Source of the DNA: Paenibacillus fonticola DSM 21315
GTDB lineage: Bacteria; Bacillota; Bacilli; Paenibacillales; Paenibacillaceae
Direction of reading: 5' to 3'
Length of the DNA stretch: 64,000 nucleotides
Assembly: GCF_000381905.1 (NCBI RefSeq)
Contig: NZ_KB907248.1
Span: 1 to 64,000 of the forward strand
This document shows, one piece after another, positions 53,372 to 61,765 of this stretch (the stretch's first letter is position 1; each line of letters opens with the position of its first letter). Below the pieces are notes generated by a model. It ran no database searches. It was given only the letters and a program-made list of their open reading frames with translations, and was not told the DNA's origin. Made by a program: the position numbers and the translations under genes.

Positions 53372-53636
53372 GCTCGTCAGCTCCCTTTCTGGCCTGCTTT
53401 ACTGCCTGGTGACCAAAGACGGCAAAAGCGCCGGATAAGATGCCTTGGATCACCGTCTCAACACTCCACCCCAGCAGTCCTACGGCAAACACTACAGCGA
53501 GTACCACTACAGCATAGATGATGCTCCAGTCGGGTACTTTAGGCGTTTGCTTAAGCACATACCCAAACACCCAGCATGCCGCCACAACGATCAGTAGCCG
53601 AGGGTCAATCAGTTCAAAAATCATGTTCCATTCCAT
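53352..53636 (-). CDS. Phage holin (Phage_holin_5/Hol44-like)
   Basis: A 94-residue membrane protein with two or three hydrophobic segments (about 10-28, 37-55, 60-78) and a charged C-terminus (QARKGADEHEKSMD). EWNMIFELIDPRLLIVVAACWVFG and LKQTPKVPDWSIIYAVV are typical of this holin family. It makes membrane lesions that release the amidase. The ATG at 53636 has AGAGGA upstream; an earlier frame start at 53654 is less likely. Confidence 0.88.
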   Translation of the reverse strand: MEWNMIFELIDPRLLIVVAACWVFGYVLKQTPKVPDWSIIYAVVVLAVVFAVGLLGWSVETVIQGILSGAFAVFGHQAVKQARKGADEHEKSMD

Positions 53637-53655
53637 TTCAATCATTCCTCTCATT

Positions 53656-53934
53656 TTAATTTTTCAAATCATCAAGTCGTTTGTGAGCTTGTTTCGCTGA
53701 CTCCTCTACTCTCGTGACACGTTCGGACAGTTGGTCAAACTTCTTTCCTTGCTGCCGCTGCTCGGACCTGACATCGTCGATTCCGTGCTTGATATAACCA
53801 ACGTCTGCGCGCAGCATGCCGTCTGCACTAGCCTCCTGCGCAACGTCTTTCTTGATCGTCCGTGATCTCCCCGCCCAACCTAATACAATGCCACTTGCGA
53901 TGGATACGACCGTCAATATACCTGACCACTCCAC
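53656..53934 (-). CDS. Membrane-anchored coiled-coil protein at the XhlA position
   Basis: A 92-residue protein with one N-terminal transmembrane segment (about 5-20) and a long amphipathic coiled coil (about 45-90). In PBSX the gene at this place is xhlA, a lysis-associated membrane protein; the resemblance here is positional rather than by sequence. The GTG start follows AGGAGG by eight bases. Confidence 0.75.
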   Translation of the reverse strand: MEWSGILTVVSIASGIVLGWAGRSRTIKKDVAQEASADGMLRADVGYIKHGIDDVRSEQRQQGKKFDQLSERVTRVEESAKQAHKRLDDLKN

Positions 53935-53989
53935 GCTCTAACCTCCTGACCTAATATAAATAGCCCCCGGGGATCCCGAGGGCAATGTT

Positions 53990-54136
53990 CTAATACCGGT
54001 TACCTGTGATTGTCTTAAACTCCGTAGACGTGATGGTCCCGAAGCTTACGAAGAGCCGGAGCTGCGCCTCACTGACCCATTTATGTTTGTAGAAGTAGGT
54101 CAAACGGTCATATTCGCTGTTAAACACCTTACTCAT
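53990..54136 (-). CDS. XkdX-family phage protein
   Basis: A 48-residue protein (MSKVFNSEYDRLTYFYKHKW, then AQLRLFV and ITSTEFKTITGNRY) that matches the XkdX family, small proteins encoded between the tail-fibre and lysis genes of PBSX-like phages. Function unknown. AAAGGAGG precedes the ATG; the start overlaps the preceding gene by 8 bp. It was found by reading the sequence directly. Confidence 0.85.
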   Translation of the reverse strand: MSKVFNSEYDRLTYFYKHKWVSEAQLRLFVSFGTITSTEFKTITGNRY

Positions 54137-54683
54137 CGCCTCCTCCTTTATTTGTAAGCCCTAGTAGTTTAAGTTCCAGAGTTACCATCGTTTTACCTAA
54201 AGCCTCGTACTGCGATTTCAAGTCTTTTATGGTCAGTTCCTGTGCAACTACTTGCGAACCCAGGGCGGCGTTTTGCTGTTTGAGCTCCAATACCTCCAGC
54301 TCGCGCCGGACCGACTCAGCGGCCAGCACGCGCTCGGGCGTGATTACCTCTTCCTGCTTTGTAAGCTGTTCAATTTCCTTCGGCGTTAAACCCTCTTTCC
54401 AGTAGGCTGCTGGCTCCAGAGAGATATCCTTGTCCCACGCCGCTATGTCGAAACGCGGGCGAAACAGTCCTGGAGGTACAGGCACGCCAACGATGTAACC
54501 AGCAATCTCCGGCTCCTCTTCTTCCTCTGGTTGTTCTGGCTGTTCTGGATGTTCTTGTCCTGGCTCCATCGGCTCCGGCTCATACGGTGAGGCATAAAAA
54601 GGGACGACACCCGAAAAGGCATCGTCCATGATAGTATCCTCGATATAAAGACCGTCTGCATTTACTTTAGGTACTGCTTTCAA
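54129..54683 (-). CDS. Phage protein at the XkdW position (tail-fibre-associated)
   Basis: A 184-residue protein: a Pro/Glu-rich stretch (about 33-60, EPEPMEPGQEHPEQPEQPEE), GYIVGVPVPPGLFRPRFDIAAW, EGLTPKEIEQL and a C-terminal coiled coil (about 120-175). The middle motif recurs in phage proteins encoded just after tail fibres, possibly in fibre assembly. The TTG start has AAGGAGG at seven bases. No catalytic site is visible. Confidence 0.65.
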   Translation of the reverse strand: MKAVPKVNADGLYIEDTIMDDAFSGVVPFYASPYEPEPMEPGQEHPEQPEQPEEEEEPEIAGYIVGVPVPPGLFRPRFDIAAWDKDISLEPAAYWKEGLTPKEIEQLTKQEEVITPERVLAAESVRRELEVLELKQQNAALGSQVVAQELTIKDLKSQYEALGKTMVTLELKLLGLTNKGGGDE

Positions 54684-54695
54684 GTTGAACCCTCC

Positions 54696-57293
54696 TTATT
54701 GTTCCGCTAAAAACGGGGGCAAATTTAATGATATATAAACATTTGAACCCGTCCAAGCAAATACTCCCCCGTCTTTATTGACAACCAACTTCGCAAAAGT
54801 ATCAGCAGCCCCATCAAAAGTGGTTACTGCGAATCCGAGTGTCTGCTTGGGTCTGTACCCTGATGGTAATAAAAAAATTGGAGTGCCGATTGCTCCTGAT
54901 TTAACCGCGCCCTTTATATAAACTTTCCCGCCCGAATCCTTTTGAAATGAAGGTATCGGCTCGTCCGTGCCAAGTGCCATCCAACCGTTGAGCAGCGTCG
55001 GTATAAGCCACCCCGGTGCATCCTTCTCCGCTTTCTTCTGCTCCAGGACAGATGTCCGATGTAATGCCTCGGCCACGCCTGCGGTCAAGTCAGAGAGCTG
55101 CGTTTTTTCGTTCGAGGCCATCATGCCGGTGATTGGAACGATAGGCGATTTGTCTAGTTTGGTATAGGTGACGGAATAGGCTGCAGATTGGTCAAAGTTA
55201 GACGCTTCCGTATACAAGCCCTCATTACCGTACGCTAAAGGGGTAAAAATACCCCACGGATCTACATGGTTGTTTTTATAAAAAGCTATGATTCTCTCCG
55301 TTTTATTTTTTAGCAATGAAGCCGGGTACGCTACGTTGTTTACGTTATAATGTGGGCCATTTTGCACTGGATTCGCCCGCTCCCGCAATACAATCCCCGT
55401 ACCAACCTCAAGCATGTTTTCGCCTTCGGACAGAGTCAGGCAGCCTTCGCTCGTGACTGGCTCGGCAGTTTCTTTGGCTAGGCGGTACAGAAGATTGTAA
55501 GGTGTATAGTTAGGAATCATTGTAGTAGGCAGGGTGTCTGTAGCTGATCCGTAAATGATACCAGCTTCGCCAACAGGAATGTTTATATACCTCCAGTACT
55601 TAGCAGCGCCGTCGTAGTAAGGTAAGTCTTCTCCCGTCCCGGTATACATCTTCCACCCGTTGAAATACGCCTTAATTTCATCCTGTGTCGGCGTGTAATC
55701 GTCTCCCCATCCGCTGTCAGAATTGGCGATTGATACGTACACATAAGATGTCCACACAGTAAATTGATCTACGGCATCAAAGTCTGGGGAATTAACCATC
55801 TGGGTGCCGCCGTATTTGGTTGAGAAACCTGTTAAAGGTACGCCTGCAGCCGATAACTCAGTATATACTCGCTTCATTCCCGGCTTAGGTGCAGAGACAG
55901 GGTCGTAATACCAAACTAGAGATCCATCCAACGCAACCTTTTTCCACTTTGCTAGCTTTCTGTACTCGCCATCCTGTTCAAATAGCACGTCTGGATCGCT
56001 TCCGTCCATAGGGCTCGCATGCAGTTCCGTCTGGAAAGCGAGCATAGAGCTACGCTGCGGTTGAAATGGATTTCTGTTGGGACCGATAACGAGCATCGGT
56101 TTTTTAAATGTAAATTTACCTCCACCATAGACAAAAGTACTCGGATCGTTAATGTCAGTGTAAGATAATAAATTGAGACATTGAATCGAGAGCACCTCCG
56201 CATTTGACGGCGTTGTAAAGGTAACACTACCACCGTCTGATTCCGCGATGCCTCGGATAGGGCCGCTAGATGTTCCTAGGTTGTAATACATCCTTCCGGT
56301 TTCTGACGATAGCGTATAGGTAGTGTTCGGTAAGACTGGCACAGTAGCCTGACTCGGCTCTGAGGAAGCCCCCTCCGCATTTAATTCTAATGTATAAGGC
56401 TCCCTTATTTGTGCATTCGAAGCAATTAGCGTCCACTCACAGAACGGCGGCAGCAGATTCCCACTCGTAGCAACCGCATACGGATTCTCCACGCCAATCA
56501 GTCCAATCCGCCCCTGTCCGTTAATCTCTGTCTTGCCTCGAATCTCCCCCAGCCGGAACCGTGCGTCCTTGACTGCGGTAACAACTTGTAAACCGGGCTG
56601 CAGCGTAAGCGGAGTAACTTCGGCTATGTCCAGACGATCCTCCAGATCCGTTATAGCCGCTGCATGTTCATCCAGTAACTCGCCATGTGCGACAATCTCC
56701 GCCAGCTGAGCGGCGGATAACAGACCACCCTCGGTCAACGTGGCCGTTGGGATCGGATCGGCTCCATGTTCGGTATGCGTCGAGCCGTGAGCTCCTGGTG
56801 CAGCATCCCCAGTGGCCGTGACAGTGACCTCACCGGAATTAGGGTTAGTAGTGACTGTTATCCCAATTCCACCAACGATATAGAACTGGGATGACGGATC
56901 CGCAGCCTCGATGTCATTGACCTTGGAAAAAGCGTTTTGATTGACTTGGGCCCCATCCTCAATACTGGCAAGCTTATCGTGGTCGGCTTGTGTTACGTGG
57001 ACAACCTGATCCGCTACGTGATCAGCCAGCTCCGCTGCCGTGCTGCCGTCAGCCTTGGTATCCCATGCTGCCTTTTGCGCCGCCGTAACGTGAATATCAG
57101 CATTTGATACGTGGCCATCCCATTCAGCCTTTTTGGCCGCTGTTACGTGAATGTCAGCATTAGCAATGTGGCTATTAACCGTTGTAGCTTTCGCATCCAC
57201 GTCAGCCTGGACGTTATCAAACGCGCGGTTGATATTATCCCAGTCCTCGCTAATTTTCTTACTTCCGGTTATTCCCCCGTACCTGTTCGCCAT
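54696..57293 (-). CDS. Phage tail fibre/baseplate protein
   Basis: An 865-residue virion protein. The N-terminal part contains a tandem repeat of NADIHVTAAKKAEWDGHVS / NADIHVTAAQKAAWDTKAD (about 45-85). Next comes LASIEDGAQVNQNAF (about 110-125), a motif frequent in phage fibres, and a long C-terminal part of beta-rich, probably receptor-binding domains (SLNLPPFLAEQ end). The ATG at 57293 has AAAGGAG nine bases upstream; the next gene upstream overlaps it by 35 bp. Host range is probably set here. Confidence 0.85.
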   Translation of the reverse strand: MANRYGGITGSKKISEDWDNINRAFDNVQADVDAKATTVNSHIANADIHVTAAKKAEWDGHVSNADIHVTAAQKAAWDTKADGSTAAELADHVADQVVHVTQADHDKLASIEDGAQVNQNAFSKVNDIEAADPSSQFYIVGGIGITVTTNPNSGEVTVTATGDAAPGAHGSTHTEHGADPIPTATLTEGGLLSAAQLAEIVAHGELLDEHAAAITDLEDRLDIAEVTPLTLQPGLQVVTAVKDARFRLGEIRGKTEINGQGRIGLIGVENPYAVATSGNLLPPFCEWTLIASNAQIREPYTLELNAEGASSEPSQATVPVLPNTTYTLSSETGRMYYNLGTSSGPIRGIAESDGGSVTFTTPSNAEVLSIQCLNLLSYTDINDPSTFVYGGGKFTFKKPMLVIGPNRNPFQPQRSSMLAFQTELHASPMDGSDPDVLFEQDGEYRKLAKWKKVALDGSLVWYYDPVSAPKPGMKRVYTELSAAGVPLTGFSTKYGGTQMVNSPDFDAVDQFTVWTSYVYVSIANSDSGWGDDYTPTQDEIKAYFNGWKMYTGTGEDLPYYDGAAKYWRYINIPVGEAGIIYGSATDTLPTTMIPNYTPYNLLYRLAKETAEPVTSEGCLTLSEGENMLEVGTGIVLRERANPVQNGPHYNVNNVAYPASLLKNKTERIIAFYKNNHVDPWGIFTPLAYGNEGLYTEASNFDQSAAYSVTYTKLDKSPIVPITGMMASNEKTQLSDLTAGVAEALHRTSVLEQKKAEKDAPGWLIPTLLNGWMALGTDEPIPSFQKDSGGKVYIKGAVKSGAIGTPIFLLPSGYRPKQTLGFAVTTFDGAADTFAKLVVNKDGGVFAWTGSNVYISLNLPPFLAEQ

Positions 57294-57480
57294 GTGTCTC
57301 AACTCCTTTCAGTTGCTCGATGGCAACTCCCAGTTCGTCCTGGATTGCCTCAATGATTGCCACCCGTTCAGCCATTGGGTACATGCTGATAATAGCCTGG
57401 ATTACCTGGCATACCTCCGGGACAGCCTTATTTGGATCAAGTTCAACCCTGAGTACATTTTGTATTTGAGCCAAGTTCAT
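57259..57480 (-). CDS. Small phage protein, 73 residues
   Basis: A small helical protein (MNLAQIQNVLRVELDPNKAV, AERVAIIEAIQDELGVAIEQLKG). The ATG at 57480 has a weak AGAAGG upstream, and its end overlaps the fibre gene by 35 bp. It lies just to the left of the abi gene's leader. Family not recognised. Confidence 0.5.
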   Translation of the reverse strand: MNLAQIQNVLRVELDPNKAVPEVCQVIQAIISMYPMAERVAIIEAIQDELGVAIEQLKGVETHGEQVRGNNRK

Positions 57481-57505
57481 CACCTTCTTTGTTAGAATAA
57501 AAGGG

Positions 57506-57568
57506 AAAACCTCCCTATTTGTCGAAGGTATAGGCGGTCAGACCTAATATCGTTAAAAGGGAGGTTTT
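57506..57568. promoter_or_regulatory. 11-bp inverted repeat that encloses the abi ribosome binding site
   Basis: AAAACCTCCCT (57506-57516) is exactly complementary to AGGGAGGTTTT (57558-57568). The right arm contains GGGAGG, the ribosome binding site of the TTG-started Abi-alpha gene. The 41-base loop includes a nested AGGT/ACCT pair. If transcription starts upstream of the left arm, the hairpin would hide the site; it may also act as a minus-strand terminator-like element. Confidence 0.65.
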
Positions 57569-57573
57569 AATAA

Positions 57574-58419
57574 TTGAGTTTAGAAGAAATTGTTAGTGTT
57601 ACTAAAGCCACAAAGGATGCCGGTGTCCCCATTGATAGATTGGCTTACAACGCCTTAGAAAAACCTACAACTGAACTAGGAGAAGGGCTTGGAAATTTAT
57701 TTTGGTTAGCTTTTTCTCCTTTACATGTTGTTAGGGCTTCTTTAGAGCCTAGAATAAATCAGTTTAAGCGGAACCTAGAGAATAAATTATCAACTATACC
57801 CCCTGGAAACCTAATTGAGCCACCCCTGAATATTGCAGGTCCTGCGCTTGAAGCGGCTAAATATTATATAGAAGACGAGAACCTTCGAGAGATGTTCGCT
57901 AATTTAATTGCTTCTGCAATGAATTCAGAAAAAACAAATATTACCCATCCCGCTTTTGTAGAAATCATTAAGCAACTATCTTCTTTTGATGCTCAAATTT
58001 TAATGGATATCGTGGAGTATGAGGCCAGTTTCCCAATTGGTAGATTACAGATTAATACTTATCAAAAAGAAAATAAAAATAGATACTTACCTGAACAAGA
58101 AGATAGTTTTTCGATCATACTTACACATATTATGCCTTTCGATGATCTGTCAATAGATAATGCATTCTTTTACAGCGCCTCAATAGATAACCTTTGTAGA
58201 CTTTCTTTAATTGAAGTAGATTACTCAAATGCTTACAAAAACACCGAAATATACGATAGTCTTATTAATCATGTCATTCTTGATCAATTTAGGGATCAAT
58301 ACAAAAATCAACTAGAAGAAAATAAGCGTATAGAATTAAGAAAAGGCATATGGTCCTTTACTCAGTTGGGCAAATTATTCATAGAGGCTTGTCTTCCAGA
58401 TGAGACAATAATCCCATAG
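57574..58419 (+). CDS. Abi-alpha (DUF4393) protein, candidate abortive-infection cargo gene
   Basis: A 281-residue protein. The central part (LNIAGPALEAAKYYIEDENLREMFANLIASAMN, then THPAFVEIIKQLSSFDAQIL, about 87-145) matches the Abi-alpha/DUF4393 family, proteins first described from lactococcal abortive-infection systems. There is no membrane segment, and the fold is helical. The gene runs against the surrounding tail operon, is visibly AT-rich compared with it, and starts at TTG with GGGAGG nine bases upstream inside an inverted repeat. These are the marks of a phage cargo (moron) gene. A defence role, probably against superinfecting phages, is inferred from the family. Its 3' end overlaps the gene on the other strand by 41 bp. 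Confidence 0.8.
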   Translation: MSLEEIVSVTKATKDAGVPIDRLAYNALEKPTTELGEGLGNLFWLAFSPLHVVRASLEPRINQFKRNLENKLSTIPPGNLIEPPLNIAGPALEAAKYYIEDENLREMFANLIASAMNSEKTNITHPAFVEIIKQLSSFDAQILMDIVEYEASFPIGRLQINTYQKENKNRYLPEQEDSFSIILTHIMPFDDLSIDNAFFYSASIDNLCRLSLIEVDYSNAYKNTEIYDSLINHVILDQFRDQYKNQLEENKRIELRKGIWSFTQLGKLFIEACLPDETIIP

Positions 58420-58615
58420 CAGCTTTCTCATATGAACTTGCGTATACTTTGAGTAAATTATCCAGTTCAGTTGAGAAATTCTCCGCCATTAACTGAACAG
58501 CCTGAGTCGTATGCTGCTTTGTCAGAAGCAAGTCGCGCTCAAGCTGTTCAATCCTCTTTTCAAGGCGAATCGTCTCACGTCTAACAATTTCTTTTACTTG
58601 TTCTTCGTTCACCAT
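58379..58615 (-). CDS. Small coiled-coil phage protein
   Basis: A 78-residue protein, nearly all helical (NEEQVKEIVRRETIRLEKRIE, LLLTKQHTTQAVQLMAENF), probably a coiled coil. The ATG at 58615 has AAGGGG upstream. It overlaps the end of the Abi-alpha gene tail to tail by 41 bp. Function unknown. Confidence 0.6.
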   Translation of the reverse strand: MVNEEQVKEIVRRETIRLEKRIEQLERDLLLTKQHTTQAVQLMAENFSTELDNLLKVYASSYEKAAMGLLSHLEDKPL

Positions 58616-58670
58616 CTTCACCCCTTCAAGGCATAATAAAAGGCCCCGCTGATCAGCGAGACCTAATTGG

Positions 58671-59252
58671 TTATTTATTCAGAAGCTGTAGAGCTTCGTT
58701 GACTAAGCGAAGATCTTCGTTAGCTTTTTTAAGAATTTCGTCGTATTCAGCAATTCTTTCCTTGTAGTATTCAATACCCTCTGCATCTTTATTATTTTCG
58801 GCTCTCTTTAGATGGCCTGACAATTCTTCCTTCCCTTCAAGAGTAGGTTTAAGGATATTATTTTCAATGCTATCCTTCAGTTCTTCTAAACTACTCTTAG
58901 TGCTCCCGATGTACTTATTGCTAGACCCTGAATTTCCTGCTGGTGATGCCCCAGCAGTTTCATTTCCTGCACCGTCATTAGCTTGCGCATCGTCAGTAGT
59001 AACATAAATCGTCTTACCACTCACTTGTACATCAGCCCCCAATGCTTCCGAAAAAGCGCGTGCCGGGACATTTGCCCTGCCATCAATTATTGCACCTTTT
59101 TCCGAAAGTGTTTTCCCGTTCACAACCATCTCATACTCACCAGTAACTTTCTTGCCTATCAGACTCTTAATTTGAGCGGACACATCTCCAGCAGATAATG
59201 TTACAACAACCCCCAGCAAAAAAGCCGCTGTTATAGACATCCATTTTTTCAT
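58671..59252 (-). CDS. Prophage-encoded secreted protein with stalk domain and coiled coil
   Basis: A 193-residue protein. The signal peptide (about 1-26, AFLLGVVVTLSAGDVSAQ) is followed by a copper-amine-oxidase-N-like stalk (about 30-85: VVNGKTLSEKGAIIDGRANVPARAFSEAL). A Ser/Gly-rich linker and a C-terminal coiled coil (about 120-193) complete it. Such stalk domains are typical of Bacillales surface proteins, and a relative (48499-49074) is on the host part of this window. It may be a lysogenic-conversion gene. The ATG at 59252 follows GGAGG and GAGG. Confidence 0.8.
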   Translation of the reverse strand: MKKWMSITAAFLLGVVVTLSAGDVSAQIKSLIGKKVTGEYEMVVNGKTLSEKGAIIDGRANVPARAFSEALGADVQVSGKTIYVTTDDAQANDGAGNETAGASPAGNSGSSNKYIGSTKSSLEELKDSIENNILKPTLEGKEELSGHLKRAENNKDAEGIEYYKERIAEYDEILKKANEDLRLVNEALQLLNK

Positions 59253-59295
59253 TTCCTCGTAACCTCCGAATGGTATATTTAACCTATATAATACC

Positions 59296-61389
59296 TTACG
59301 GACGGGACGTTGTGAAGGTTCCACCCCAGTTCTGGTTAGAGGCATTGCCGTGGTTATGCGTTCCGATGTCGACCCTGTGAGAGTGATTACTGTAAGACTC
59401 TTTCAAAGAATTTATTTGCGATTGCAAAGACGTTAGTGTTGTCTGCAAATCAACTATATTGCTTATATTTATTCCTCTCATGCCATACCTGAACACTGCT
59501 TCGCCCTCAAACGTCGTCTGCCCCATTAGCATTATTGGATTAGAAGTGCTGTTTGAGCCTATAAAGATTCTATTCCCAAATATCGTAAACTGTCCGCTGC
59601 TAGAATACGAGTTTAGCTCCCCAACATTTGAACCATTTGCATCCCGAAAAATCAAAGCTGCCAAAGTATTATCAGTTGTGGTGGCTATTTGAATACGAAC
59701 TCGATTTTGACCGTCATAAGTTCTTAACCCCGCCTGATCAATTTCAATGCGTCTACCTAATTGAGCCGTTTTAAGAACCGACCCGATGATTTGAGCCCCT
59801 GAGACCGTCCCAGAAAAAGTACCGTCAACACCCTCTAGCGTTCCAGTAAACGTGCCTCCTGCCGCTTGCAGGTTCCCGGAAAAAGTCCCTGTTGCAGCCT
59901 CCAACGATCCCGAAAACGACCCTGTGGCTGCTTGTAGCGAGCCTGAAAACGTGCCGTCAACGCCCTCCAGCGTTCCGGTGAATGTTCCGCCAGCAGCCGA
60001 TAGATTACCGCTAAATGTGCCCGTGGCTGCTTCCAAGTGCCCTGTAAACTTAAGGCGGTTAGAAAGGGCATCGTAAAATAACGAGGACTGCCCATTGACC
60101 TGCCAGTCCATCTTATCGCTATTCAGCGTGAGCTTACTCTTATGGTCTTCCCGCTCAATTACAATCCCCTCAGTGCGGCTGTGAGTCACCCCGAAGTACG
60201 GCTTGCCATAACGGACCGTGTTTTGGTTCAGCCGGTTAACCTGCTGTGTCAGACCGCCTTCCAACTGGAATTCACTTTGCTGTTCAGACTTGGACGGCGC
60301 ATCGATCTTATGGGTCAACCCGCCTTTAAAGCTGTAAGTCTGCCGCAGGATGTAAGTTGTATAGCGCATAATGCCATCCCAGGGGATATGCAAGTCCTGC
60401 CAGGCAACATTCGTATCAATCCAGCTACCGCCTTCCCGCTGCTCGAAGCCGATTACGTCGCCTTGGTCAAACTGTGGAAATCCTCTCGCTGTCATATTCA
60501 ACGGCAAGTAGGATAGGCCATTAAGCTGCATGTAAAGAGCATTGACCTGTGCCTGCGTCACAAACGGGTTTTCTACATATAAAGTGTGATTCTCATCCCC
60601 GCTGCCGGCGTCATAGGTCAGCCCGTCCTCCGTGTTATACGTGACCACGATCCGCGTAAAGGTCTTGATCGGGTTAAGCTGCTTGACCCGGATATAGTCT
60701 GCCGTGGTCAGCTCAACCGCTGCCTGCTCCCCGGACGCAAAGCGTTTAAACCGCATGACGCCGTCCTTGCCCATGTATATACTGGCGCCATTGGCCCCGG
60801 CGATATAGGCCAAGACCTGACGGCAAGTGTAACCGGCTGGCCCCGCCTGTATCTGATAGCTCGGGTTAATTACCACGCTGCTATCATACGTAAAGCCGAT
60901 TCGTGAGCAAATCTCATCAAAGACTGCCTTCTGGCTGGCAGGATAATTGAGCTGAGAGATATAGGCCACGTCGGCCATAATCAGTTTGTCGTAACAGGTA
61001 TACGTCCAAACATCGTTAATCTTCTCGCGAGAATCGATATAAAATTCACCTAGCGGCAACCATTCCGTCATGCCGGAAGCCCAGGGAATGTGCATGTCCT
61101 GCCATGGATACTTAGCGTCCAACCAGGTCATGCTTTCCAGGGACAAAGCCAGATACGGGATGACCTGGGCATTAGGTTTGATGGCATCTGGTAACCGTAG
61201 CTTCATTATGAGCTTCGATGGTATGGCCGTCCCGATCTCAAACTCGTCGCCAGCTGCTAAGATGTTTTCGATCTCAAATTCCACGATATCAGCGCTGGAG
61301 TACTCCACCCCATTGATCAGCGCTTTGACTTTGTAAGTCTTGTCGAGGCGCTTAATGTAATCAGCAAATATTGGGCTAATTGGATACAT
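59296..61389 (-). CDS. Phage tail protein with repeat region, probable tail tip/receptor-binding protein
   Basis: A 697-residue structural protein. The N-terminal two thirds is like phage tail-associated or Gp18-type proteins. Within it two copies of the pattern W-I/L-D...WQD-M/L-HIPW occur at about 89-104 and 335-350. Residues 452-528 form seven 11-residue repeats (LEAATGTFSGN and variants). A long coiled segment (about 650-670) and an HxH-rich end (THNHGN) follow. The latter pattern is used by long fibres for metal-supported trimers. It lies 4 bp from the DUF6711 gene, so the genes are in one operon. Confidence 0.85.
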   Translation of the reverse strand: MYPISPIFADYIKRLDKTYKVKALINGVEYSSADIVEFEIENILAAGDEFEIGTAIPSKLIMKLRLPDAIKPNAQVIPYLALSLESMTWLDAKYPWQDMHIPWASGMTEWLPLGEFYIDSREKINDVWTYTCYDKLIMADVAYISQLNYPASQKAVFDEICSRIGFTYDSSVVINPSYQIQAGPAGYTCRQVLAYIAGANGASIYMGKDGVMRFKRFASGEQAAVELTTADYIRVKQLNPIKTFTRIVVTYNTEDGLTYDAGSGDENHTLYVENPFVTQAQVNALYMQLNGLSYLPLNMTARGFPQFDQGDVIGFEQREGGSWIDTNVAWQDLHIPWDGIMRYTTYILRQTYSFKGGLTHKIDAPSKSEQQSEFQLEGGLTQQVNRLNQNTVRYGKPYFGVTHSRTEGIVIEREDHKSKLTLNSDKMDWQVNGQSSLFYDALSNRLKFTGHLEAATGTFSGNLSAAGGTFTGTLEGVDGTFSGSLQAATGSFSGSLEAATGTFSGNLQAAGGTFTGTLEGVDGTFSGTVSGAQIIGSVLKTAQLGRRIEIDQAGLRTYDGQNRVRIQIATTTDNTLAALIFRDANGSNVGELNSYSSSGQFTIFGNRIFIGSNSTSNPIMLMGQTTFEGEAVFRYGMRGINISNIVDLQTTLTSLQSQINSLKESYSNHSHRVDIGTHNHGNASNQNWGGTFTTSRP
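59806..60036. repeat. Seven in-frame 33-bp repeats in the tail gene
   Basis: The protein sequence L-x-[AG]-[AV]-x-G-[ST]-F-[ST]-G-x is repeated seven times without gaps (residues 452-528). The 33-bp DNA units are related and could expand or contract by slippage. No spacers, so not a CRISPR. Confidence 0.9.
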
Positions 61390-61393
61390 AATA

Positions 61394-61756
61394 TCACTGC
61401 TCCGTTAGGGTTAACTTCAACCCGTTCCACATAATTTCATTCCCCCGGGCCACAGCAAACGGCGCGGGCCTGTTCCCGACGTAAAAGGTCTTGGTCTCAT
61501 ACTTACCCGTCATCGGGTCCGGGTAGGTAACCGGGAAAAATACGTCTTCCATTGACCGCAGAATAGATGATATCTCTGCCCACCTAAGCGGCCCCCACGT
61601 CATTTCTATCTGCCGTTTTACAGCGATTCTGTCCCGGTTTAATTTCCCGTCTGTTGTTCGAACAGAAGACTCCCCATCGTCCAGGTCGAGCACCGTCACC
61701 ATAAAGGAGGACGGGTATGCAGCGGGCTCTTGTCCGTTAAATTTTAATAGCTCCAT
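61394..61756 (-). CDS. DUF6711-family phage tail protein
   Basis: A 120-residue protein: ELLKFNGQEPAAYPSSFMVTVLDLDDGES, GKLNRDRIAVKRQIEMTW and FFPVTYPDPMTGKYETKTFYVG match the DUF6711 family found beside tape measure proteins in siphophages. Probably a tail-associated structural protein. AGGAGG precedes the ATG by six bases. It is 9 bp after the tape measure gene. Confidence 0.85.
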   Translation of the reverse strand: MELLKFNGQEPAAYPSSFMVTVLDLDDGESSVRTTDGKLNRDRIAVKRQIEMTWGPLRWAEISSILRSMEDVFFPVTYPDPMTGKYETKTFYVGNRPAPFAVARGNEIMWNGLKLTLTEQ

Positions 61757-61765
61757 TTCGTCCTC

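Noticed and set aside
59806..60036. Possible CRISPR-like repeats
   Set aside because: They are gap-free 33-bp units in frame within a tail gene.
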